Source of the DNA: Yamagishiella unicocca
Taxonomy: Eukaryota; Chlorophyta; Chlorophyceae; Chlamydomonadales; Volvocaceae
Direction: 5' to 3'
Assembly: GCA_003116995.1 (NCBI GenBank)
Contig: BDSL01000024.1
Span: forward strand, 310,001 to 374,000
Length of the DNA: 64,000 bases
A program made the translations under genes and the position numbers. Below the pieces are notes generated by a model that was not told the origin of the DNA, searched no databases, and worked only from the letters and a program-made list of their open reading frames with translations. Below are positions 24,721-35,000 of the stretch, in pieces (positions within the stretch are counted from its first letter, which is position 1; each line of letters begins with the position of its first letter).

Positions 24721-25204
24721 ATACCCTTGCTTCTGGTTGGGCGTTCATTTTTATCCAATCATATATTTATCTCTGTCACTGTAATAGGCTGTAATGATAT
24801 GCGCGTAAGGCGGGGTTCACATTTGTAAGGGGAAATTATTTGAGATGAAAAATTGAATGAGAAGAAAATTCCAAACGCGTTCACATTACCTTTTTGATGA
24901 AATTTTAATTCGGAAACGCGTTCACATATGAGATACATATTCTTCTTGGAGAGAGAAAATATGACGGCAGTAATAGCTTGGTTGTTCTACGGTTTCTTTG
25001 ATACCAGGCTTGCACAAGACTGTATAGAAGCTGCAAGGATTGTGCACTGACGATAGTGCACGGTTGAGGGAACCTCTGGCGAAGCTCCGCGATGAAGCGT
25101 GCGTCTGTGGAGGTAGACGCGGCAGACGACGAGGTACCGATTTCATTTGGCCAACTTAACGAGGTATATATGTACTGACAACAACTTATTGCAATGAATA
25201 GGAG

Positions 25205-25540
25205 CTTCCAGCCGCGCCGCCCTGACCGCCGGGAACAAAGCCGCCCGGATCCCCGCTCCACCTAGCGTGCATGTGGCTGCCGTACCCGCCCATCGGCCCC
25301 TCGCTTCCAGCCGCGCCGCCCTGACCGCCGGGAACAAAGCCGCCCGGATCCCCGCTCCACCTTGCGGGCATGTGGCTGCCGTACCCGCCCATCGGCCCCT
25401 CGCTTCCAGCCGCGCCGCCCTGACCGCCGGAAACAAAGCTGCCCGGATCCCCGCTCCACCTATCGGGCATGTGGCTGCCGTACCCGCCCATCGGCCCCTG
25501 GCTTCCAGCCGCGCCGCCCTGACCGCCCTGACCGCCGGTC
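25205..25540 (-). repeat. ~90-bp tandem repeat, ~3.5 units, inside the DNA transposon
   Basis: The units are nearly identical and stay open on the minus strand, encoding a Gly-rich repeat of the form GGQGGAAGSEGPMGGYGSHM followed by a WSGDPGGF block. They lie in the transposon interior and were either captured or expanded in place. Confidence 0.8.
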
Positions 25541-25831
25541 ACTCCCGCCTCCTTCAGGCTGACCTCCCTCGCCCTCCCGCGCCTCCTCATTCATGCCGCC
25601 ATAAGCCTCCCCGCTGTCAGATGCATATGACCTCTGGCGGCGTGCCCTCTTCAGGTTGTTGGGCAGCATGCCGTTGCGGATGGCATCCACCTGGGTTTCT
25701 ATTGCGTCCCTGATATCCAACGCGCTACGTTGGACAAGGGAGTCGTCTTCATTGTCGTCATGTTCGGTCTGATAGACAGGGTCCGGCCCGTAGTCCTCTT
25801 CGCTGTACTCGGCCTCTTCGACGCCGCTCAT
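25460..25831 (-). CDS. hypothetical acidic protein inside the DNA transposon
   Basis: An open minus-strand frame of 123 codons begins MSGVEEAEYSEEDYGPDP. It has an acidic N-terminal third, then a possible helix (LDIRDAIETQVDAIRNGML) and a basic KRARRQR patch. The downstream Gly-rich repeats are open in a neighbouring frame, so an intron or frameshift may join them. It could be the accessory or DNA-binding ORF of the parent element, but no Myb/SANT motif is recognisable. Function unknown. Confidence 0.35.
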   Translation of the reverse strand: MSGVEEAEYSEEDYGPDPVYQTEHDDNEDDSLVQRSALDIRDAIETQVDAIRNGMLPNNLKRARRQRSYASDSGEAYGGMNEEAREGEGGQPEGGGSDRRSGRSGRRGWKPGADGRVRQPHAR

Positions 25832-26171
25832 CCTCTATAGATTACGCAATCACGCCCGGTCACGTCTAGGGAATACAGGACATCATGATTGAGATGATTG
25901 GGAAGGTTTGCGGCGGGTAAGATGGCTTGTATGGACTAATGTATTTGGAGCCTGGTCGGCTATAGGGAATACAATTTACAATCTCAAGTGAATTTTATTT
26001 TCACTCTCAGCTCTATTCCTATTTTTCAATGACACCTGTCATTGAAAATTCCCGGAGAAAATTGTAGGAGAAAATTGCCGTTTTTGTCAATTCTATGAGA
26101 TGAAAAATAATTTTCCCTCTCACAAAAGTGCCGTACCCGAATTTCCCCTTACAAATGTGAACCCCGCCTAA

Positions 26172-27480
26172 GCCAAAATCAGCAATTGGTTTGAAATGGC
26201 CCAAATAGCCAGATTAGCTCTTTTAGCTGCGACACCTAGCGTACGTCGTGATGTCCGCCGGCTCCGTCTCAGCAGCCACATTTAAGCATGCATACTGACG
26301 AATAAAATATCTATATATGTTGTGCGGACTCAGGATTGCGTTTGCTGAGGGGGGAGGGCACGGTTTGATGCGATTGCCTTGCAAGGCCGTGTCGATATTG
26401 TCGTGCAGCTGCCTGAAGCCTGAAGCTTGAAGCCTGAAGAAACGCATTGCTAAACCCCGGGTCTGATTGCTCCTGCTGGACGCGCCTGGTCTAGCCTGGA
26501 TGCCAAACGCGTGCACAAGCAAACGACTCCATACATGGTGTCCGACGCCGACCAATGCTCCCAGCCTACCTGGCGTAGGATAAGACGCAAGAGATACGAC
26601 GGGGGACGGTTTGGGCACAAACGCATTGCTGAGACCCGAATCTGATAGCTTCTGGACCTGCCTAGTTAAGATGGCTGTCAAACACGAGGGAGGTTGCCCG
26701 AAATGGCCCGAACGACTCCGTGCATGGTGTCCGACACCAACCAATGTTCCCAGCCTACCTGGCATTGGATAAGACGCAAGAGATGCGGCATGGGGAGTTG
26801 GGGACGGGTTGGGCGCAAATGCGTTGCTTGTTGTAACGGTTGCAGTGGGTTCCAGGCCAAAAGGTAGAACCATCGGGCACATCGCCTGACACTGCTGAGG
26901 AAGACGGAGGAGACAGAGACCGACGTGCACCGGAACAAAGGCAAACCACCACAACACCAATCGACAGGCCGTAGGCAAAAAGAGCAGCAGCCAGCACCCC
27001 AGGGGGAATTCGCACTAGAGGCTCCCCTGTCAGGACCCGACCACCAACCAACCTAACAGCCCAGCAACCGACGAACCAGTGAAGCGCCGCAACGATGCAA
27101 GCATCGGGACCGTCCGCCTCTCATCCCGAAAAGCACGGAACCCAAGCAGGGCTCAACGCACATATAGAAACGGAAAGTAAGAAGCAAGGGAGACCCCAGC
27201 CCCCAAAAACAACCCGGACCGATCACGAATCCACCAGTACCTCAGCCGTTCCTCCGCATACAAGGCGACTGGCGACAACCCGCAGCAAAGGATGCCGAGG
27301 CCCCACTGCATCCCAGCCTTTCTGGGGAAGCCCCAACGCAGTAAAGCCCCTCAGAAGGGCCCAAAACTCCACCACCCCACGGCGAATGGCATGATCCAGG
27401 AGACCACTTCCCGGAGTAAGGGTTGCTGATGAGACCCGAATCTGATTGCTCCTGGACAATGCTGGATTAGCCTATCTGGC
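26172..27480. repeat. unnamed repeat region with a ~180-bp direct duplication
   Basis: A block with GAGACCCGAATCTGAT, GTGTCCGAC and CCCAGCCTACCTGGC occurs at about 26445-26600 and again at 26620-26790. Its GAGACCCGAATCTGATTGCT part returns near 27430. No coding motif is seen. It is probably the remains of another transposon. Confidence 0.55.
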
Positions 27481-28071
27481 CGCCTCACACCAGGAAGGGT
27501 CTCTTTCGGCCCAGATTGCTTGTCATGGTCGTGCTCCCATGCGTGCACCCCCCAAACGCACCGCCTCGGCGCCGACGCCCTTGCATGGCCAGCCTCCCCT
27601 GACCATTGCCCGCCCGGACCGAGGTCATCGCGATCGCAGCCTGGATGGCGCTCACATTTTCAGCGCCACGTTCCAACAAACAAACGGAGCCAGCGCGTTC
27701 CTCGCCGCAGGCGTATGTTCGGCCCGTTTATTCGCCCCCGATCCGTGGGCCTACACACATGTTACTCCCCCCCGTTTGTCGGCAGTGGATTCGCGGATTC
27801 TCTTATCAACCCCCCGCCCCACCTCCTGCTAGCTTTCGGCTTCGGCGCGTCATTGCGGCCAGCACCCGCCACGACGCTACCACGCCACGAGCAAGGGGCG
27901 GGGGTCGTCCTAGTAATCCGCCCGAACGAGCGCATCGCTCGCGGCGGCCCCCTGTCGACCGCTTGCTTGGGCCTATCGCAAACTACACGCTGCTGTGGAT
28001 CGGTATGTAGGCGGGGCCACATCATCAGGCGCCGCCGCCACTGCGGCTGCCGGCCCCGGGGGCCTTATACC
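27481..28071. other. 3' flank of the E2 gene; no gene recognised
   Basis: The open frames here have no domain support. The stretch contains a dispersed family-A element (27771-27816) and presumably the 3' UTR of the minus-strand E2 gene. No clear polyadenylation motif was found for it. Confidence 0.4.
27771..27816 (-). repeat. family A dispersed short repeat
   Basis: Core (minus strand) AATCCGCGAATCCACTGCCG, followed by ACAAACGGG. It is related to six other copies listed in this window. Confidence 0.7.
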
Positions 28072-28964
28072 TCACAGCCGCTGTAGCAGCCCCTTGATCT
28101 TAGGTACCACCTGCGTGGTGTACTTGCGGAGGGTCTCCTGCGTGAGGGGGGCGGGGGGTTCGAGGGAAACCCGTGGATGTCCGAAAAAACCGTTTGAAAC
28201 AGAAGTTTTGAGATGCATGCTGGAGAACTGGGTTGGGGATACGAACCGAGGGGGGCGGGGGGGGGGGGCCGTGCGTGCGTGGACGGAGGAGGAAGGCCAG
28301 CGACCCAAGGGTCGGGCGCGGCGCCGCCGCGCAGGGCGGGGGGGAGGGCTGATACAAGAAGCGTCAAGAGGCAGGGGCGAGGCCACCGCTCCCCCATTCG
28401 TTCCTCGCGCAGCGGATCGTCCCAGCGAGGAGGTGGGTCTACCATGCATGCACCAGGTCAGGCATGCATGCACCCCTAGCGCATTTGACGCTTTCGACAC
28501 TGGAAAACGCACGGGCGGGTGCGTCGCCAAGAAAAGCAGATACCGACTACTGCACCCGCTTTGGCGTTTTGAATGGGGGCAATACGTGGCGCGGCAATAC
28601 CTGCTGCGAGGATACGTTTGGGTTGGGCGCAGCCATGCCATCCATCCACTCGTCACACTGGCGGAGCAGCTCGGGCCGCTTGAGCTTGAAGTGCTGAGTA
28701 AGCACCTCCCGGAACGTGTCGCCACCTGCCGTACAGATGACGCGGACGACGTACGGGGGGCGTGTGTGTGTGTGTGTGTGTGTGTGTGTCACGTGGGAGG
28801 TTCGCAGGCAGCATGCGGGGTGGCACGTATGCAGGTGATACGTGTTTTGGGGTGGGGCGGGCGGCGGGGAAGCGAAAGAGCTGTCGATGGTCCGAGCGAG
28901 GTATATTTCGAAAAGGAGGACGCGAGGTGTGTGGCTGGGGGTAGGTGAGGATGGAGCACGCCGG

Positions 28965-29016
<52 letters not shown>

Positions 29017-32000
29017 CGCAGGTCTCACCGGCCAGCGTGCTCTTGGACGCATCCGCCGCAGGCACCGGTTCCTCCGACTCCTCCATCTCCTCCGACTCCT
29101 CCATCTCCACCGACTCCTCCATCTCCACCGGGTGCGTCACCGTCGTGGACGTTGACCCGCTGCTCGTGATCAGCTGCAGCGCTGGCAGGATGGAGAAGGC
29201 CAACGTGTTGTAGCGCTGGCTGTTGACGTAGTTGCTGGCAGCCTGACGGCCGGCGGCGGTGCGGGCCTGGCCCTGCACCACGCACGGAGCCGATTGGGTG
29301 CGGAGCATCATGGGGGTGGCCAAGTAAGCTTAAGATTAAGTTGAAAAAGTTCCCACCAGAACCGATACCTCCAGCAATCGCCGGGACCTAGCTGCCACCT
29401 AACCTGCTAAACCAACTAGTGCGACGAGCTATCCGGTCAGTCCGAAATACGATTGGGTGCGTAGAATCACGGGGAGGGCGGGGGGGGGCGGCATGAAGAC
29501 TCAGGCAGGAGGCTAGGTCGATGCACGCACGTGGTCTGGCTAGGTTGCTTGGTGCCCGGATGAGGCCGGCGGGTGCTGTCGTCCACTGCGGCCTGGGGCT
29601 AGGTACACGCGGGGGAGCCAACCAACCCACCCTACCTTCTTCTCCCTACGTGGCCTGGTACGGCACGGTTGCTTGGTTGGTGGGGGGTGCGCGCACGCAC
29701 GGCGGTTCGTACTTGCTCCCCTACCTCCATCGTCCCCGACGTACGTCGGGAAAGCGTACTACCGCACCCGCCCGCGCGGCCGGCGCCCCTGCCTCCCCAC
29801 TCGCTCGGCTCCCCTCCATCCGCCCCCACGCACCTCATGTCCCGGCTCGTTGTAGTAGGGGTCCGACACTAGGATCATGCTCTGAATGCTCACCAGCACC
29901 TGCGGGGGGTTACAATTAAGGAACCGGTAACGCGACTGGGGAAATGTAGTTGATGCATAGCCTTCAGACATCGGGACGCGCGCGCATGCTACCTGCGGGG
30001 GGGTTACAATAATAGACCCGATAACGCGACTGGGGAAATGTAGCGTGTGCATAGCCACCGGACACCGGGACACCGGGACCGGGGTGTGTATAAAACCCGT
30101 TTTACGCAACGGGACAGGATAGTTGGCGCATGGGGGACCTGGGGGGGGAGAATAATGGCATAAACACCGATTACACGACATGGGTGCATGGTCGCGGTAG
30201 CTGCGGGCGGGGCGGGGGGTGAGAGGGCGTCGGGCACGGAGTCGTACAATGGCAACGTGAGGGCGTTGCTCCGGCTCGCTCGGCGACCGAACCGTGGTTC
30301 GAGACCGGCGCTGTGGGAAGCCTCTAGATAGGGAGGGTCGGCGGGCGGGGGAGGTGGGTTGCGTCCGTAGGGGGGCCGTCGGCATTGCCGCCGCCACCCG
30401 CCGCCCGATTCTCTTATCACCCCCCTGCTGACACGTCATCCCCTGTTGTATCTCGCCTCCTGGGGTTTAACGCCCCACGCACCTCTTTGGACTAAGCGGT
30501 AAATGAACAACACCCCCTCCCCTCCCCTGCGCGTGCCGACCCTTCGCCTTCCTTCCATCCCCCCTGTCACGCACGCACGCACTCCCCTGCCTACATCCAT
30601 CCAACAACCAACCCCACCACTACTCGCCTGCAGCACTGTGGACATGGCGGGATTCCAGGAGGGGCCCTCCCACGTGCCCAGCAGCGAGAGGCACACCTTG
30701 CCGTCCGCGTACAGGTTGGGATTAAAGCGCACCCGCCCGCCACCGGTGGTCAGGAACTGGACCTGTCGGGTGGATGGCAGGTGGAGACAGGCAGGCATGT
30801 GACAGGCCGGACGTACGGTCATGGTGGTGTATGTCCGGGGCTCGGTGCCGTGTGCCGGTGTAGGTCGTAGGTGCGTGCGTGGTGCGGCACGTACGCCCCC
30901 CGCCCTTTCCCCTACCTCTCATCACCCACCCCCGCCCTTCCTTCCCGCTTCGCATCCCTCCCTGGAGGCTTCGTACACACCTGCGGCGGCATGTTGGGGT
31001 AGCTGGCCGGCAGGTAGATGTCGAAGATGAAGGGACCGTTGGCGTACGGCGTGTCTGAGGCGGGGATGAGGAGCGCCCTGCGCAGCGGAGCACGCAGGGA
31101 GGGGGGGGGGGTTTAGGGTTTGAGAGGAAGCCCGTAGATTGGCACTAAACAATAAGCGCCGCCGTCCCCACGCATTGCCCCGCCGCCGCCCCCGCCCCCT
31201 GTCCTGACTAGCGCCCCCCCCCTGGAGCACCCCCTGGAGCCGCACCTCAGCACGTCCACTCGGTTTTCATCAACCGCCACGAACGCCGACGCCTCCCAGT
31301 ACAGCGGCAGCCCCGTGGCCAGGCTGGAGATCTCCCCGGTGATGCGCTTCAGCCGCTGCCGCATTACCTCGCCGCCGGCAGCCGAGCCGGAGGCCCCGAC
31401 ATCGCGCCTGGGCAGCAAGGAAGGGGTTTCGAGGAAGACCCGTGGATGCCAGGAAAAACCGTTTAGAGCAGACAGCAAGAAGGGGGGGCGGGGTTGTTAT
31501 ATTCGGGAGGGAAGGGGGGAGGGCTGCATGGAAGGGCGGATGGAGGACGGGGAGACTTAAGGGGGGGCCGAGACGAACCCGCGTACATGACGTACGTAGG
31601 CGTATGGAGGACGGGGAGGCAAACACTAGCTAGCAAGAGGGAGCCAGAGGAAAGACTGGTGAAGCGCGCGGCCGGCGGGAGGGAAGGGGCTAATGCATGC
31701 ACCCAGGGCAAGCTCACCTGAAGTAGTGGTCTTTCATCAGCAGAATCTCCCGGAACTGAAGCGGCCGCATCGTGGCAGTGTAATGAGACCGCCGCGCCGC
31801 CTCCGATTCCGCTGCAGCGGCGGCGGCGCCGCCGGGCGGTGCTGACGGCCCCGCGCCGCCGCTGCCGCCGGGCGCCGTCAGCGGCGGCGGCATTCCAGCC
31901 CCGCTGCTTCTGGCGTCGGCGGCGTCGGCGGTGGCGGGGCGGGCGCGCTTGGCGGCCGGCAGGCCGTTGTCAGCGTCGGCGGCGGCGGCGCCTCCCGGCA

Positions 32001-35000
32001 GTTGGAGCAGCGCCTCAAGGATCCCTGTCCCCGTCCCACACAGGAAAAGCACCGACGTTTGTACGGCACTTGAGAGGGGGCCACAGGAGCGGAGAGGCCG
32101 GAGCAGCACCGAGTCAAACAACATAATGTATGCTGAATGACGCGGAAAGAAAGGGTGGAGGGGAGCGAGCTCAGCGAGCGGGAGCGGGCCCGGAGCCGAG
32201 GCTGGCTCCGAAACCGCTTCCGCTGGCTCCGAAACCGCTTCCGCTTCCCTCCCTGCAGCCTCCTCCCAAACCCGGCCGAGCCCCATGCGTACTCTACATC
32301 GCGCCTTTCACGTGGGCTACGAAAGGAGGAGCAACGCGCCGAAAGCAAGGAAGCCAACGCGTCACAGAGGTGTGTCCACTCGCTCGCTTTCTCGCTCTGC
32401 ACAGAAGCGACGCACTGCTCCTTCCCCGTACTCCCTACACCCCGCGCCCGATCCCTCACCCGAACCCCCCGCCCGAACCCCTCACCCGGCCCCCCACGGA
32501 CCCCCCACGGACCCCCCACCCAAACCCCCACCCGACCCTCCACCCGACGCACCTGGCGACCCGCCCACGCTGCCCCGCCACACGTTCATCCCGGCCGCCA
32601 CCTCCTCCGCCACCGCCCCCAGCTCCAGAGCCAGCCCCAGGGCCGCGATGTCCTCCTCGGCGCCCTCCGCCAGCTCCTGCAGCGGCGTGTGGGATAATCG
32701 CCAAGCCACGAAACCCAATCCAAGGAAACTGAACACGAAGTAACGAATTAACGACTTTACAAAAGGACAGACAGGATAGCGATAGGTCCGGTGTAGGGCC
32801 TGTTTATTTGCTCGTGTCTGGGAGAAGGATTCCTGCTAGGGCTAGGAGGATGGGGGGTGTATAAAAACCGTTTTTACGCAACGGGACAGGATAGTTGGCG
32901 CATGGTCGTCGGGGGGGGGGCGCGGAACAGGGCGGCGAGGGTTCTTGTGCACAGCGCGGGAGCCCCTATCTGTCGTGCGATTGACCAAAATATGAGGATC
33001 AAAATCAGGGTCATGATCGGAGTTAGGGTCAGGATCAGAATCAAGATCAGAATCAGGATCAAAATCACGATCAGGATCAGGATCAGGATCAGGATCAGGA
33101 TCAGGATCAGGCGGGAGGCGGACATCAGCGCGGTCCCACCTGCGCTGAGCGCTTGAAGACGGTGCACTGCCGAGCAAGGGACTCGAACACGGCACTCAGC
33201 GGCGGGTCGGAGCCGCCGCCGCCCGCCGCCATGCCGGCGCCGCCTGGGCCCGGGGCTGGAGCGTCCCGTGGGTCGCTGGCTGGCATCACGAGCAGCTCCA
33301 GCAGCGACATGCTGCTCGTGCAGCGCCTGGGGGTGCAGCGTCATGGAGATCCACCAGATCGTGAAGTAAGATCAGCATGGGCCGTAGGTGGTGGTGAGGT
33401 GCTTGCGTGTAGCTTCGTTCGGAAGCGTGGGGCTGTTGCTGCCGCCGGCGCTGCGGCTGGGTGGACCCGAAGGAACTTCGCTTATTGGGATTGGGCTGGG
33501 GCGTCGCTCGACGCGCACATCACGGGGATTCATAAGAGAGCGAGATGTCCATGGGCGCTATGTGCACGTTGGAAGCCCTCGACGCGCACATCACGGGGAT
33601 TCATAAGAGAGTGAGATGTCCATGTGTGGGAGCTAGGTGCACGTTGGAAGCCCTATCCAGCAGCAGCAGCAATTACGCGTTGAAACGGGAGCCAAGCGAG
33701 TCTTGGAGGGCAGTGTGGCGAACCCAACTGGACGAGACGGTGCTCGAAAACCAATTGAACTAGCTGGGCGTGGGGGTTGATAAGAAAATCCGCGAATCCA
33801 CGGCCGACAAACCGAGGGCGGTGAAGGTGATGGTGGGCGTGGGGGCAACAATTTGCTTGGCGGCCGTGACCAACAGTGGGTTCGCGATCGGGGTAGTAGT
33901 TCGGGCACATCTATCACAATCCCATTTTATAGGATGCCGTGCGTCAGGTGGAGCTGGCTAACGCATGGGCCCGGCGAAGGAGGCAGATGGAGGCGCCCAC
34001 CCGAGTGCGGTATGTACGTGCCTGACGATCGACAGTACGACGCCGTACAGCCCCTGCCGCTGACCCATGTCCAGCAGCGAATCGTTCTGCAGCAGCACCC
34101 GCAGCACGTACGGCAGCCCGCCGTACTGCAGCGCCGCCAGGAGCACCGGCGGCGGACTGGCCAGCAGCGCATCGCCGCCGCCGCCGCCGCCGCCGCCGGC
34201 GGCGGCCCGCCCGCTCGTACTGCACGATGACGTCACCACGTCGAGCAGCTCCACCAAGCATGACCGCACCTGCGTGGTCCGCGTTCACGACCATAAGGCC
34301 CCCAACGATCGCAAGCCATAAGGCCCCCGACGTACGGCTTCCAGCCAGCCAGCCAGTTAAGGACGGGGTGCAACGTGAGGTCATCATCACCACCGCGAAA
34401 CAGCAGCAATGCGACGACAAGCGCCCAGCGGCTCCCGAAGTCGGGTACGAGCCCAGGCCATACCTGCACACCGCCGCCGCTACTGCTACTGCTGCTACTG
34501 CTGCCCTTGCTGCCCCTGCTGCTGCCCCACCCGCCCACCTCGTCGTCCGCCTTCCGCTGCCGCTCCTGTGCGGCCTTCACGGCCCCCGACGTGCCGCCAC
34601 CGTCGCCGCCATCACCGTCGTCGCTGCCTCTGCGGCCACCATAGCCCACGCCCTTGGCCCACGCCTGCTGGCCCCTGCCACGCCTCCGACCGCGCCCCCG
34701 GCCGCCGCCGCCGTGCCCACCGCCGCGGCCTTGCGTATTAGTGCCGGATTAATGGGGTCGAGGGGCGGGTGGGTGGCGAGGGGCGGAGGGATGGCGGGGG
34801 CCGGGTGGGTACCATGCAAAACCACGTATGTTTATCACGTGAACCAAACCACGTATGTTTGTCACGTGAACCAAACCACGTATGTTTATCACGTGAACCA
34901 AACCACGTATGTTTGTCACGTGAACCAAACCACGTATGTTTATCACGTGAACCAAACCACGTATGTTTATCACGTGAACCAAACCACGTATGTTTGTCAC

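Larger units (their letters stand above)
24806..26171. mobile_element. non-autonomous DNA transposon with 29-bp TIRs and TAA target duplication (PIF/Harbinger-like)
   Basis: Left end 24809-24837 starts GGCGGGGTTCACATTTG. The right end 26140-26168 is its exact reverse complement over 29 bp. Both ends are bordered by TAA (24806-24808 and 26169-26171), a 3-bp duplication as used by PIF/Harbinger transposases. The element is 1360 bp. Subterminal DNA is AT-rich and carries two GCGTTCACAT boxes at the left. At the right, about 26025-26050, it carries a near-perfect hairpin (TTTTCAATGACA facing TGTCATTGAAAA). The interior is GC-rich with a tandem repeat and a short minus-strand frame. No transposase DDE region is visible. 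The perfect ends suggest recent movement. Confidence 0.85.
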
